NCBI GenBank assembly: GCA_964586225.1 | Contig: CAZPHD010000001.1 | Span: 1 to 64,000, forward strand | Source: JANJUB01 sp964586225 | Lineage (GTDB): Bacteria > Armatimonadota > Fimbriimonadia > Fimbriimonadales > Fimbriimonadaceae | Direction: 5' to 3' | Length of the DNA: 64,000 nt | In this document: piece after piece, positions 26,589-35,575 of the stretch | Position numbering within the stretch: the first letter of the stretch is position 1 | Layout: every line of letters starts with the position of its first letter | The notes under the pieces: model-generated | The model's database searches: none | The model's input: the letters and a program-made list of their open reading frames with translations, nothing else | Told to the model about the DNA's origin: nothing | Made by a program: the position numbers and the translations under genes

Positions 26589-28514
26589 CTACTTCAAGAA
26601 GTAGCGAACGTTGGCGACGACCACATTTCGACGCCGTCCAAGCGCACGCTTGAGTTGACGAGCAATGTTCTCTTGGAGAAGCTGATGGTGCCAGCGTGTG
26701 GCGACAGTCTCGGCGACGATCACGGTGATCGTGCGGTTGGGGTTCTCGCTCAGCATCTCGTCGATATAGGTGAGAATAGGATCAATCAACGAGCGAAATG
26801 GAGATTCGATCACAACCAGCGGCACATCTCCGACGTAAGCCTCCCAGTCGGCATTCAACTTCGGAACCGACCGTCGATCGAGGGTGACGTGGAGGCCTCG
26901 AACATCGGTGTGAAGTGACTTTGCGTATAGAACGGCCGCGAGGACCGAACGGTGTACACGAGGAACAAGGAGGATCGCGGTGTGCTCTTGAGGCACCTCT
27001 TGCGACATCTTCGAAGGCGTGAGTTGCTGAGAAATCGAGTCGTAGCGCTTGTGGATCGAGTAGAGCAGGACCGACGTGCCGGTGAGTAGGATCAGGACGA
27101 TCCATGCGCCCTCGGCGAACTTCGTTACGAGCACAACCAATGCGACCACGACCGTGCACAGCCCGCCCACGCTGTTGATCGCAGCCTTGAGCCGCCACCC
27201 TGGTTCGCGGCATTTGAGCCAGTGCCGGACCATTCCCGTTTGCGACAAGGTGAACGCCGTGAAGACGCCGACGGCATAGAGCGGGATCAGAAGGTCGAGC
27301 TCGCCTCCGAAGTACCACACGAGCGCGATCGCGAGGGCTCCCAGTAGCACGATGCCGTTCTGGAAGACGAGCCGGTCGCCAAGCCGCGCGAGCGGGCGAG
27401 GCAGATAGCCATCGCGGGCCAGGATGCTGCCGAGGCGAGGGAAGTCCGCAAACGCCGTGTTCGCCGCGAGAATGAGGATCATGGCCGTCGCCATCTGGAT
27501 GTAGTAGAAGCCGAAGCTGCCCGCCCCGAATACGTTGGTTGCGATCTGGGAAACGACGGTTCGGTATTCGGGATTCGCCGCGGCGAGCAGGCTCACGTTG
27601 GGCAGATATTGGATGAGGAATCCGGTCCCGATGAACATTGTGATCATCATCGCGGCCAGCCACCGAAGGCTGAGCACGGCGTTGCGTGACTCGGGAGCCC
27701 GAAACGCGGGTACGCCGTTGCTGATGGCTTCAACGCCCGTGAGCGCTACGCATCCGGCCGAAAATGCGCGAAGCACGACGAGCACGAACGGAACCATCGC
27801 CTCGCTTCCGATCACGCCTGGTTCGGCGGTGACCGTTTGGACAGGCATGGGTGTGCCCAGCAACCGGATCGCACCCCATATGATCATGGCGATCATGCCC
27901 AGCACAAACCCGTAGCTGGGAATCGCGAAGAGCATGCCCGACTCGCGGACGCCGCGCAGGTTGGCCCACATGACCAGGCAAACGAATCCGATGTTGAGCG
28001 GGACCAGTGCCGAGTGGAGGACGGGGAAGGCCGAGACGAGGGCGGCCACTCCGGCGGCGATGCTGACCGCGACCGTCAGAACGTAGTCAATCAGCAGGGC
28101 CGAACCGGCCACCCGGGCCGGGGCTTCGCCGAGGTTGTCTTTGGCGACGATATAGGCTCCGCCGCCGTTGGGATAGGCCCGCACGGTCTGCTGATAGGAG
28201 ATCACGACGATCAGGTAGAGCGTGCAGACCGACAGGGTGATTGCGGGCTGCAAGCCCATCGCCGTGGCACTGGCGAGAATGAGGATCGCCACGATCGCTT
28301 CGGTTGCGTAAGCGGCCGAGGAGAGCGCATCGCTGGCGAAGACGGGGAGTCCGAGGAAGAGGGACAGTCGCTCGTGGTGTTCGCGCGCGGTTGGGATCGG
28401 CTTTCCGATAAGCAGCTGGCGGAGCCGGTGAGTGAACGGAACCTGTTTTGTAAGCGACACAGCGTGATCTATGGTGCCCTCGTCTCGCGTCAGGGCCGTG
28501 TCCAGACGGGCCAC
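26589..28514 (-). CDS. kimA: KimA-type potassium transporter (APC superfamily)
   Basis: The 641 residues comprise an N-terminal cytoplasmic segment, 12 membrane helices (about 60-480) with the APC pattern FASDALSSAAYATEAI and YPNGGGAYIVAKDNLG, and a soluble C-terminal domain of about 150 residues (TAILLVPRVHRSVLAAVLYAKSL, universal-stress-like). This is the arrangement of Bacillus subtilis KimA (YdaO), a high-affinity K+/H+ symporter shut off by c-di-AMP. The likely start is GTG 28514. It heads an operon with the short kdpD and kdpE. I found no ydaO-type riboswitch in the 75 nt upstream. Confidence 0.85.
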   Translation of the reverse strand: MARLDTALTRDEGTIDHAVSLTKQVPFTHRLRQLLIGKPIPTAREHHERLSLFLGLPVFASDALSSAAYATEAIVAILILASATAMGLQPAITLSVCTLYLIVVISYQQTVRAYPNGGGAYIVAKDNLGEAPARVAGSALLIDYVLTVAVSIAAGVAALVSAFPVLHSALVPLNIGFVCLVMWANLRGVRESGMLFAIPSYGFVLGMIAMIIWGAIRLLGTPMPVQTVTAEPGVIGSEAMVPFVLVVLRAFSAGCVALTGVEAISNGVPAFRAPESRNAVLSLRWLAAMMITMFIGTGFLIQYLPNVSLLAAANPEYRTVVSQIATNVFGAGSFGFYYIQMATAMILILAANTAFADFPRLGSILARDGYLPRPLARLGDRLVFQNGIVLLGALAIALVWYFGGELDLLIPLYAVGVFTAFTLSQTGMVRHWLKCREPGWRLKAAINSVGGLCTVVVALVVLVTKFAEGAWIVLILLTGTSVLLYSIHKRYDSISQQLTPSKMSQEVPQEHTAILLVPRVHRSVLAAVLYAKSLHTDVRGLHVTLDRRSVPKLNADWEAYVGDVPLVVIESPFRSLIDPILTYIDEMLSENPNRTITVIVAETVATRWHHQLLQENIARQLKRALGRRRNVVVANVRYFLK

Positions 28515-28589
28515 CCGCGTATCAAGATCGTGTCAAGATCGTTGGGACCAAGTCCCGCAATAAACTTTGCATGTGTGTAGGATGGAGCT

Positions 28590-30902
28590 ATGCGTCGTTT
28601 GCTCTTGCTTGCGCTTCTCGCTCCCGGTCTTGCGGCGGCGACCACTCTCGACTTCACTCTGGCCGGAAACCAGGTCGGCACGAACACCTTTGCGATCGCC
28701 GCCGACGGCACGTTCAAGTCGGACACCCAGCTTGCCATCGGCGCGACGAAGATTTCGAGCATCCTCACCGGCGTGATGACCAAGGGCAAAGTCACCCAGT
28801 TCACCCTCGAAGAAGTCGCTGGCCCTCAGAACGGCAAGATCGAATGGAAGAACGGCAAGGTCACGATCTGGGCGAACGGCAAGCAGGCCCGTGACCCCTT
28901 CAACTTCACTCCGACGTCGCCCGCACTGTTCTCGAACTATCACCCCCAGATGACGCAGACCTTGCTCGCCAACTTTCCCCAAGGTGGCAAGGCCACGATG
29001 ACCGACACGAACAGCCTCACGACGATCCCGGTTGATCTCAAGATCGAGCCGATGACTGCGGAACTAAAGTCGGGAGCCGCCAGCCTTCGCCGCGTTCGTA
29101 TCACGCTGAACGGCATTGAGGTGGTCTTTGCCGCGCAGGCGACTGAGAACACGATTGTGGGCATGCAAGTCGCGGCCCAGCAGTTTATGGCGGTCGCTCG
29201 AGGCTACGAGGGCGTGTTCGTTGACCCGCTGAGCAAGTATCCCGAGCTCAGCCAGCCCACCCACAAGACCGTGGCTGAGACTCGGCTGCGCGCTCCCATG
29301 CGCGACGGGCGCAACATGATGATGGACATCACACGTCCGGTCGGTGAGGGCAAGCATCCGGTGATTCTTGTTCGCACGCCTTACGGCCGGGCCTCCCAAA
29401 TGACGGTGCTCGGTGAGTTCTATGCGAAACGCGGCTACGCCGTGGTCGTGCAGGACGTGCGCGGAACCGGCGGTAGCGACGGCCAATTCGATCCTTTCAA
29501 CACGAACGTCGCCGACGGGAAAGACACGCTCGACTGGCTCGTGCAGCAACCTTGGTGCGACGGCAACGTCGGCATGATTGGGGGCAGCTATTTGGGCTCG
29601 GTTCAGTGGGCGGCGGCGGTAACCCACCATCCCGCACTCAAGGCAATCATCCCGCAGGTCAGCCCGCCTGAGCCGACCAAGAACGTGCCTTGGGATCACG
29701 GCGCATTCATGCTCGCGGGCGGGGTGTGGTGGTCGCGAATCGTGAAGGATCGGCAAGCCGACATGGCGATGGCCTCGCGTGGCATCACGAATGTGAAGCC
29801 TTTCCTGACGCTTCCGCTATCGAAAGTGGACGACAAGATGTTCGGCGACAACGTGCCGTTCTTCGATCTGTGGCTCCGGCGGCCGTTTGCTAAGGACTGG
29901 AAGGGTGCATTCACCACCGACCAGGTGAGCAAGGTGAAGATTCCTGTGCTTCACGTGAGTGGCCTGTGGGATGGCGACGGCATCGGCACGAAGCTCCACT
30001 GGGAAGCGATTCGGCGGAACGGAGGCCGCAATCAGTGGATGATCTTCGGGCCTTGGGAGCACGGATTTAACATCAAGACTCGCCTTGGAGACCAGGACTA
30101 CGGCTCGGGATCGGTGCTCGAACTGGACTCGGTCTACCTGCGATTCTTCGATACCCACCTCAAGGGCAAGAATGTGGCCTGGGAAAGACAGCCGCGGGTG
30201 CGCTTCTTCGAGACGGGGGCAAATCGGTGGCACGAGGGTAGCGATTGGCCGTTGCCGCAGGCGAAGCCGATGACTCTGTACCTGGGTGGGACCTCCGCCA
30301 ACGGCCACAAGGGCAAGGGGCAACTGGTTGCAACCGCCGGTTCATCGTCACGGGATCGGTACGTGTATGACCCGAACAAGGTAAAGCTGCCTACGACCGC
30401 CTTCGAGACGGATTCGGGCAAGGCCAAGCTGACGATGGCGCCGAACAGCATCCAGGGCGAATCGCTCGTGTATCGGAGCGCGCCTTTTACGAAGGCAACC
30501 TCGCTGACGGGGCCCCTCGTGGCCGACCTGTATGTCTCAACATCGGTGCGCGACGCCACCTTCCACGCGACACTCTTCGACGAAGATACGAAGGGCAACT
30601 GGACGCTCGTCGGACAGCCGGGTCAGCGGCGCATCGGCTGGAAGGACGGTTGGTTTGGACCGGTCAAGCCCGGCGAGGTGCGGCGCATCCAGATTGAGCC
30701 GTGGGAGTTTGCGCGACAGTTCAAGGCGGGACACCGTCTCGTATTCCTCCTGACGAGCGAGACGTTCCCTAATTTTGCGCGCAACCCTGGAACCGGCGAA
30801 CCCGATGCGACAGCCACCAAGCTGCTGCGAGCCACCCAGACGGTGTACAAGGGAGGTGCTCGTCCTAGCAAGATTACGTTATATCGGCTTGGCGCGGATT
30901 AG
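28590..30902 (+). CDS. Secreted CocE/NonD-family alpha/beta hydrolase (S15-like)
   Basis: The 770 residues have a signal peptide (cleaved near 18), a novel-looking beta-rich N-terminal domain of about 200 residues, the X-Pro dipeptidyl-peptidase/cocaine-esterase hydrolase (LRAPMRDGRNMMMDITRP; RGTGGSDGQF; nucleophile S333 in GGSYLGS; GPWEHGFN with the catalytic His) and a C-terminal jelly roll (GPLVADLYVSTSVRDATFHATLFDE). It cleaves an ester or an N-terminal X-Pro peptide outside the cell; the substrate is unknown. The extra N-terminal domain is not standard for the family. Confidence 0.88.
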   Translation: MRRLLLLALLAPGLAAATTLDFTLAGNQVGTNTFAIAADGTFKSDTQLAIGATKISSILTGVMTKGKVTQFTLEEVAGPQNGKIEWKNGKVTIWANGKQARDPFNFTPTSPALFSNYHPQMTQTLLANFPQGGKATMTDTNSLTTIPVDLKIEPMTAELKSGAASLRRVRITLNGIEVVFAAQATENTIVGMQVAAQQFMAVARGYEGVFVDPLSKYPELSQPTHKTVAETRLRAPMRDGRNMMMDITRPVGEGKHPVILVRTPYGRASQMTVLGEFYAKRGYAVVVQDVRGTGGSDGQFDPFNTNVADGKDTLDWLVQQPWCDGNVGMIGGSYLGSVQWAAAVTHHPALKAIIPQVSPPEPTKNVPWDHGAFMLAGGVWWSRIVKDRQADMAMASRGITNVKPFLTLPLSKVDDKMFGDNVPFFDLWLRRPFAKDWKGAFTTDQVSKVKIPVLHVSGLWDGDGIGTKLHWEAIRRNGGRNQWMIFGPWEHGFNIKTRLGDQDYGSGSVLELDSVYLRFFDTHLKGKNVAWERQPRVRFFETGANRWHEGSDWPLPQAKPMTLYLGGTSANGHKGKGQLVATAGSSSRDRYVYDPNKVKLPTTAFETDSGKAKLTMAPNSIQGESLVYRSAPFTKATSLTGPLVADLYVSTSVRDATFHATLFDEDTKGNWTLVGQPGQRRIGWKDGWFGPVKPGEVRRIQIEPWEFARQFKAGHRLVFLLTSETFPNFARNPGTGEPDATATKLLRATQTVYKGGARPSKITLYRLGAD

Positions 30903-30905
30903 TTC

Positions 30906-30970
30906 GGTTGGCTCAGAATTGGTGTGGGTTGGTTCGGATTTGTCCGGGTTTGCTCGGATTGGTTCGGATT
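30906..30970 (+). repeat. Cluster of 14-mer repeats GGTTGGYTCGGATT
   Basis: Units at 30906 (GGTTGGCTCAGAATT), 30927 (GGTTGGTTCGGATT) and 30947 (GGTTTGCTCGGATT) are spaced 20-21 nt apart, with a partial one (GGTTCGGATT) at 30961. They fill the first half of the 157-nt gap before the phosphoesterase, where I see no gene. Confidence 0.6.
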
Positions 30971-31010
30971 AGAAGGAAGCGTCCCTTCCTGCGTCCGCAA
31001 ATCCGAACCA
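30960..31010. terminator. Hairpin after the CocE-like gene
   Basis: Arms TGGTTCGGATT (30960-30970) and AATCCGAACCA (31000-31010) are perfect complements. A smaller GGAA/TTCC stem lies between them. There is no T tract, so termination is only a guess. Confidence 0.35.
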
Positions 31011-31059
31011 GCGAGCAAATGACCACCATCCCTTAACCCAAACCCCATAAACTACGGAC

Positions 31060-31977
31060 ATGGCACATCCTTCACGTCGCGATTTGCTCGTTGCGGGTCT
31101 GGCCGGGCTCGCGGCCTCGCCCATCATTACGCTCGCGCAACTCCCCGGCAAGCCACGCGGCCGCCGGCGGATTGCCTTTCTCACTGACACTCACCTGCGA
31201 GACCCAAAGGACGACGCGCATAAGGGCAACGCGCGCGTCCTCAAGGCGTTCGCCGCCGCCCGCGCCGCCAAGCCCGACCTGACCGTTTTTGGCGGCGACA
31301 ATGTGTTCGCGGTGGACTATGGCAATGCAGCCGAATCCGCCGTGGCGCAGTTTGAGAACTGGCGCGAGAAGGTCAAAGCGCACGTTCCTGGCCCGCACAT
31401 CTCCTGCATTGGCAATCACGACATCTGGACGGGCGACGCCGCGAAGGCTCACGCGAAGGGCGGCAAGGCGTATGCGCTCGATGTGTTCGGAATGCCCGCC
31501 CGCTACTTTGCGCGCGACCTAGGCAAGTGGCGCTTCCTCGTGCTCGATACCTTCCACGACGACGGCTGCTACCTGGACATCGAGCAACTGAAGTGGATGG
31601 AGCGCGAGATGGCCACGGCGACGGGACCGGTGGCCCTGGTGTCGCACGCCCCGATCGTGAACGTTGGCCAGATTCTGGAAGAGAAGAAGACAGGTCGTGT
31701 TGAGGCGTATTCCATGCCCGCCGGATGGATCATCGGCAACGCCGGCGACGTCGTGCGCATGCTCGGGCGCAGCGGCAAGGTTAAGCTCGCGCTCAGCGGG
31801 CATATGCATCAAGTGGAGCGGATTGACTTGGTCGGGACGAGCTTTGTGTGTGGCGGCGCGGTGTCCGGGGCATGGTGGGATGGGCCCTATCTCGAGTTCT
31901 TCCCGCCGAACCTGATGGTGTTGGATTTGGCCGACGATGGCACGTTTGCGATGCACAACGTGCGGTACGAGGAGTGA
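31060..31977 (+). CDS. Tat-exported calcineurin-like metallophosphoesterase
   Basis: The 305 residues begin with a twin-arginine signal (SRRDLLVAGLAGLAASP) and carry the five metal motifs in order: DTHL, GGDN, GNHD, SHAP and GHMHQ. The family cleaves phosphomonoesters or diesters with a two-metal centre; the purple-acid/cpdA-like group is likely, but the substrate is unknown. tatC is present at 44.3 kb. The gene is flanked on both sides by copies of the same 14-mer repeat. Confidence 0.88.
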   Translation: MAHPSRRDLLVAGLAGLAASPIITLAQLPGKPRGRRRIAFLTDTHLRDPKDDAHKGNARVLKAFAAARAAKPDLTVFGGDNVFAVDYGNAAESAVAQFENWREKVKAHVPGPHISCIGNHDIWTGDAAKAHAKGGKAYALDVFGMPARYFARDLGKWRFLVLDTFHDDGCYLDIEQLKWMEREMATATGPVALVSHAPIVNVGQILEEKKTGRVEAYSMPAGWIIGNAGDVVRMLGRSGKVKLALSGHMHQVERIDLVGTSFVCGGAVSGAWWDGPYLEFFPPNLMVLDLADDGTFAMHNVRYEE

Positions 31978-31982
31978 CGGGG

Positions 31983-32099
31983 GATGAGCTCGGGTTGGCA
32001 CGGATTAGCTTGGTTTGGCACGAGAGGTAGGCGAGTGACAAGCCCGCGCACCATGGCAGCGTGGGCAAAACCAGCCCACGACCTCGTGCCGAGCTCATC
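31983..32099. terminator. Complex inverted repeats between convergent genes, possible bidirectional terminator
   Basis: Arms GATGAGCTCGG (31983-31993) and CCGAGCTCATC (32089-32099) enclose a second hairpin, CGTGGGC-AAAACCA-GCCCACG, near 32060-32080. 14-mer repeat units occur at 31993-32006 (plus) and 32096-32109 (minus strand). No gene is visible in this 137-nt gap. Confidence 0.4.
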
Positions 32100-32114
32100 C
32101 GAGCCAACCCCGAA

Positions 32115-33287
32115 CTATCCCAGCAGCCGCTCGAACAGCCACCGAGCGCATCCCAATTTTGAACGGCGACCGCTGCGGTGTTCGGCCCCGTCTTGGGTCA
32201 ACAGGATCAGTTCATTCTCACTTGATTCAAATCCGATTTGGGAGTTGGAAATGTCGTTCATCGCGAGCGCAAACACGCCTTTGCGCGTTAACTTCGCCAA
32301 AGCCGCCTCGGTCTGGGAGGTTGGCTCGGCGGCAAAGGCCACGACCTTGGCCGTGCTTGTCCGCGCAAGATCAGCGATGATGTCCGGGTTGGCCACTAAC
32401 TCCAACTGCAGGTCCGACGCTTCCCGGCGCAGCTTCCCATGGACCGGATTCGCCGGCCGATAGTCCGCCACCGCCGCCACACCGAAGATCCAATCTGCGT
32501 CGGCCGCTGCTGCTAGGGCTGCTTCGTGCATCTGGACCGCCGTCGTCACTCGCATGACCGTTGCCGCCCGCGGATAGGGCACCGATACCGGGCCCGAGAC
32601 GACCGTCACCCGCGCCCCTAGACTCACCGCAACCTGCGCGAGGGCGGCCCCCATCTTGCCGCTACTGCGGTTCGTGAGGTAGCGCACATCGTCAATCGGC
32701 TCCTGCGTGGGGCCTGATGTGATCAACACATGACGGCCTTCTAAGACCGTCCGCTCGCCGATCAGCGCCAGCGCGGCTTCGACTAGCGTCGCGTTGGCGG
32801 CCAACTTGCCCTGACCGCTCTCGCCACAGGCGACATCGCCTTCGGAAGGCTCGACGATCCAGGCTCCGAGTGCCTTCAGCGACTCCAACTGCGTGCGCGT
32901 CGCTGGATGTTGGAACATCGACGGATTCATCGCCGGCGCGACCATCAGCGGCCCTTCGTACGCAAGAGCCAACGTGGTGAGCATGTCGTCGGCCCGGCCC
33001 TCGGCGAGTTTGGCGATCGTGTTGGCGCTTGCGGGAGCAACGATCAGGAGGTCAGCCTGGCGGGCCCAGTCAATATGGGCCATCCGGCCGCGCTCAGGTT
33101 CTTCAAAGGTGTCGACCAGGCACGGATTGCCGGTCAGCGCCTCGAACAGTGCAGGGCGCACAAACTCCTGGGCGGCATCGGTGAGGCAAACCCGCACCTC
33201 GCAACCCGCTCGCATGAGATCACGCGCCAAGTCAGCGGCCCGATAGGCGGCGACGCTCCCCGAGACCCCGAGCACGACACGCTTCAC
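32115..33287 (-). CDS. coaBC: Bifunctional phosphopantothenoylcysteine decarboxylase/synthetase
   Basis: The 390 residues comprise the CoaC flavoprotein at about 1-180 (GVSGSVAAYRAADLARDL; catalytic His near 71 in MAHIDWARQADLLIVAPAS; PAMNPSMF) and CoaB at about 185-390 (LITSGPTQEPIDDVRYLTNRSSGKMG; VAAVADYRP). It makes 4'-phosphopantetheine on the way to CoA. It overlaps gmk by 4 nt in the operon holin-yvcK-gmk-coaBC. gmk-(rpoZ)-coaBC is a common bacterial order, but rpoZ is missing here. Confidence 0.96.
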   Translation of the reverse strand: MKRVVLGVSGSVAAYRAADLARDLMRAGCEVRVCLTDAAQEFVRPALFEALTGNPCLVDTFEEPERGRMAHIDWARQADLLIVAPASANTIAKLAEGRADDMLTTLALAYEGPLMVAPAMNPSMFQHPATRTQLESLKALGAWIVEPSEGDVACGESGQGKLAANATLVEAALALIGERTVLEGRHVLITSGPTQEPIDDVRYLTNRSSGKMGAALAQVAVSLGARVTVVSGPVSVPYPRAATVMRVTTAVQMHEAALAAAADADWIFGVAAVADYRPANPVHGKLRREASDLQLELVANPDIIADLARTSTAKVVAFAAEPTSQTEAALAKLTRKGVFALAMNDISNSQIGFESSENELILLTQDGAEHRSGRRSKLGCARWLFERLLG

Positions 33288-33829
33288 CGAACCAACTCCT
33301 GAATCTCGGCAACGGCGCGGGCCAGATCGTCGTTGATGACGCGGTGGTGGTAGCGATCAGAGAGCTCGATCTCCTCGCGGGCGTTGCGGAGTCGCTTCTG
33401 AATCGTCGCTTCGTCGTCGGTGCCTCGAGTACGGATTCGCCGCTCAAGTTCCTCAAAGCTGGGGGGCAGAAGGAAGATGCTGAGCGCATCCTCGCGGAGT
33501 TCCATCACGGACAGGGCACCCTGCACGTCAATCTTTAGAACGGCGATCCGACCGGCGGCGAGAAGGGCTTCGGTGTCGTGCAAAGGGGTTGCGTAGTAGT
33601 TTCCGTGCACTTCCTTGTATTCAAGGAAATCTCCGGCCTCCGCTTTCGCCATGAACTCCTCGCGAGTAACAAAATGGTAGTCGACGCCATCGACTTCCGC
33701 CGGGCGCGGTGTGCGGGTGCAGTAGGCGACGACGCGTACGACGTTTGAATCAACCGACTTCCAGAGATCAAGCACCGAGTCTTTGCCCACCCCACTGGGG
33801 CCGCTGAGGATCACGAGGCGGCCGTTCAT
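33284..33829 (-). CDS. gmk: Guanylate kinase
   Basis: The 181 residues carry the P-loop LSGPSGVGKDS, the GMP-binding YCTRTPRPAEVDGVDYHFV and KIDVQGA. It phosphorylates GMP to GDP. Length is slightly below the usual 200, mainly at the C-terminus. Both ends overlap neighbours by 4 nt (yvcK before, coaBC after), so translation is coupled. Confidence 0.96.
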   Translation of the reverse strand: MNGRLVILSGPSGVGKDSVLDLWKSVDSNVVRVVAYCTRTPRPAEVDGVDYHFVTREEFMAKAEAGDFLEYKEVHGNYYATPLHDTEALLAAGRIAVLKIDVQGALSVMELREDALSIFLLPPSFEELERRIRTRGTDDEATIQKRLRNAREEIELSDRYHHRVINDDLARAVAEIQELVR

Positions 33830-35139
33830 TTGCGCTCCACAAGGTTGACGAGTCGCGCCGCGAGCCGCATCGGATCATGTCGAACAAGGTCGGTTTCGTT
33901 CATGTAATCGCCGGGAAGTACACGATATCCCATCGAGCGGATACGATCGAGGTCGGGCTCAACGAGCACCTGTCCTGCCTCGCGATATTTGTCGAGTGTG
34001 GTCGAACTTGGGATGCCGGTATTCACCATGACGTAATCGAAGAGCCGATAGTCTACGTTAGCGCGGATCGCCCCGACGTGCTCGGCGGCTGAGAACGAGT
34101 CGCTTTCCCCGCGTTGGGTCATGACGTTGCAGATGTACGCCTTCTTCGCGGAGGCGCTGTCGATGGCCTCAGCGATCCCGGGCACAAGAAGGTTGGGAAT
34201 GACCGATGTGAACACACTTCCGGGGCCAATGCAGATCAAATCGGCTTCGCGGATGGCCTGGATGGCCGCCTCGTTGGCGGTCACTTCACTCGGTTCGAGG
34301 AACACGCGGCGGATTCGTTGCGAAGCCCCAACGATCGTGGTTTCCCCGACCATCTCTTCGCCATCCTCCATCAATGCCTTTAACTGCACATGTTCAAGCG
34401 TGGACGGAACAACACGACCTCGAATGGCCAGGACATCGCTGGCAATCTCGATCGCCTTTTCAAAGTCACCGTGGGCTTGTGCGGTAAGAGCAGCGATCAG
34501 CAAGTTGCCCAGCGAATGGCCGGAGAGCGAACCGCTGTCGCCCGAGAAGCGATGCTGAAACAAGTCAGTCATCGACTTTTCGGCATCGGCCAGGGCAACG
34601 AGGCAGTTGCGGATGTCACCGGGTGGAATAAGCCCGAGTTCCTCGGTCAATCGCCCCGACGAGCCGCCGTCGTCGGTGACCGTCACGATTGCGGTGATGT
34701 TCGAAGAGTAGGTTTTCAGGCCCCGAAGGAGCGTGCTCAGGCCCGTGCCGCCGCCAACAACGACAATCCGGGGCCCCTGAGCAAGCACGAGTCTTCGCCG
34801 AAACGTATCGGCAAGGCCATTCTTGGCGTCGGGATTGAGAATGTTGAACAGGCTGCGCAGACTTGATCGGATCGCTTGTACGATGAAATACAGGCCGACA
34901 AGCAACAGAAGGCCGCCCAATACGTGTCGCGCGCTTTCGAGGTTGTCGTCCGAGACGATCATGCGCAACACGCCATCAGTGCGTCGGGTTACGAGGTCAA
35001 TGATGGAGGGGATTTGAACTCGAAAGCTGATGGTAAAGCCGAGTAGAAACGCTGCGAGCCCAAAGACGAATCCTGCTGTCGCCCGTCGAAATCCTGCGGT
35101 TGGCGCAAGCAACTTGCGCAGACGATAGCGCCGGATCAC
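33826..35139 (-). CDS. yvcK: YvcK/CofD-like gluconeogenesis factor with N-terminal membrane anchor
   Basis: The start is GTG 35139, overlapping the holin-like stop (GTGA); the longer frame to 35286 is rejected. The 437 residues have two membrane segments in the first 100 (TAGFVFGLAAFLLGFTISF; VLGGLLLLVGLYFIVQAI) and then the YvcK fold (PRIVVVGGGTGLSTLLRGLK; VTVTDDGGSSGRL; PPGDIRNCLVAL; SGHSLGNLLIAAL; GPGSVFTSVIPNL). YvcK is needed for growth on gluconeogenic carbon and for normal cell shape. The membrane anchor is an addition to the roughly 320-residue soluble form. Confidence 0.92.
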   Translation of the reverse strand: MIRRYRLRKLLAPTAGFRRATAGFVFGLAAFLLGFTISFRVQIPSIIDLVTRRTDGVLRMIVSDDNLESARHVLGGLLLLVGLYFIVQAIRSSLRSLFNILNPDAKNGLADTFRRRLVLAQGPRIVVVGGGTGLSTLLRGLKTYSSNITAIVTVTDDGGSSGRLTEELGLIPPGDIRNCLVALADAEKSMTDLFQHRFSGDSGSLSGHSLGNLLIAALTAQAHGDFEKAIEIASDVLAIRGRVVPSTLEHVQLKALMEDGEEMVGETTIVGASQRIRRVFLEPSEVTANEAAIQAIREADLICIGPGSVFTSVIPNLLVPGIAEAIDSASAKKAYICNVMTQRGESDSFSAAEHVGAIRANVDYRLFDYVMVNTGIPSSTTLDKYREAGQVLVEPDLDRIRSMGYRVLPGDYMNETDLVRHDPMRLAARLVNLVERK

Positions 35140-35540
35140 GTGTCTTCCTCGCTGTCGTTCGCGCGCTTTTCTTTTTCCTTTGCGAGGAGGCTGGACAGGA
35201 CTGAGTTGACGATCGAAATCACCAAGCTGGCCACAAACGCAGTTTTGAAGCGAGCCCAACCTTCGCCAGGGATCTCGAATCCCCACTTCAGCGAGCTTGC
35301 CATCATGAGCACGAAGGCGTTGATGGCGAGAGCGGAGATACCAAATGTGAGACAGGTGAGGGGCAGAGTGATGAGCTTCAGAACTGATCCCAGAGTGGCG
35401 TTCAGCAGGGCAAGCACGGCGACACCAAGCATGAACTCAACCCAGTTGCCCTCTTCAATGACAAAGGGCAATCCGAGTTGCTGGGCGACGAAGGCGCCGA
35501 CCAACACCGACAGGGCAAGGATCAACCACCGTAGAATCAC
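35136..35540 (-). CDS. Phage-holin-family (superfamily IV, DUF360-type) membrane protein
   Basis: The 134 residues have four membrane segments: MILRWLILALSVLVGAFVA, FMLGVAVLALLNATLG, LITLPLTCLTFGISALAINAFVLMM and FVASLVISIVNSVL. A charged tail (KEKEKRANDSEEDT) follows. The middle block is characteristic of the bacterial phage_holin_4_2 family, which is chromosomal and not phage. Its role is unknown. It heads the yvcK operon. Confidence 0.8.
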   Translation of the reverse strand: MILRWLILALSVLVGAFVAQQLGLPFVIEEGNWVEFMLGVAVLALLNATLGSVLKLITLPLTCLTFGISALAINAFVLMMASSLKWGFEIPGEGWARFKTAFVASLVISIVNSVLSSLLAKEKEKRANDSEEDT

Positions 35541-35575
35541 GTGGCTTCATTATCGCACGGTGGTAACATTCCCTT

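Noticed and set aside
28515..28589. c-di-AMP (ydaO) riboswitch upstream of kimA
   Set aside because: The region is only about 75 nt, shared with a divergent gene, and shows none of the expected paired helices or conserved GA-rich core.
35140..35286. N-terminal extension of YvcK
   Set aside because: It lies inside the holin-like gene; the GTGA overlap start at 35139 is normal for this operon.
35136..35540. Prophage remnant because of the holin-family protein
   Set aside because: The family is chromosomal in many phyla and sits in a housekeeping operon with gmk and coaBC; no phage genes are present.
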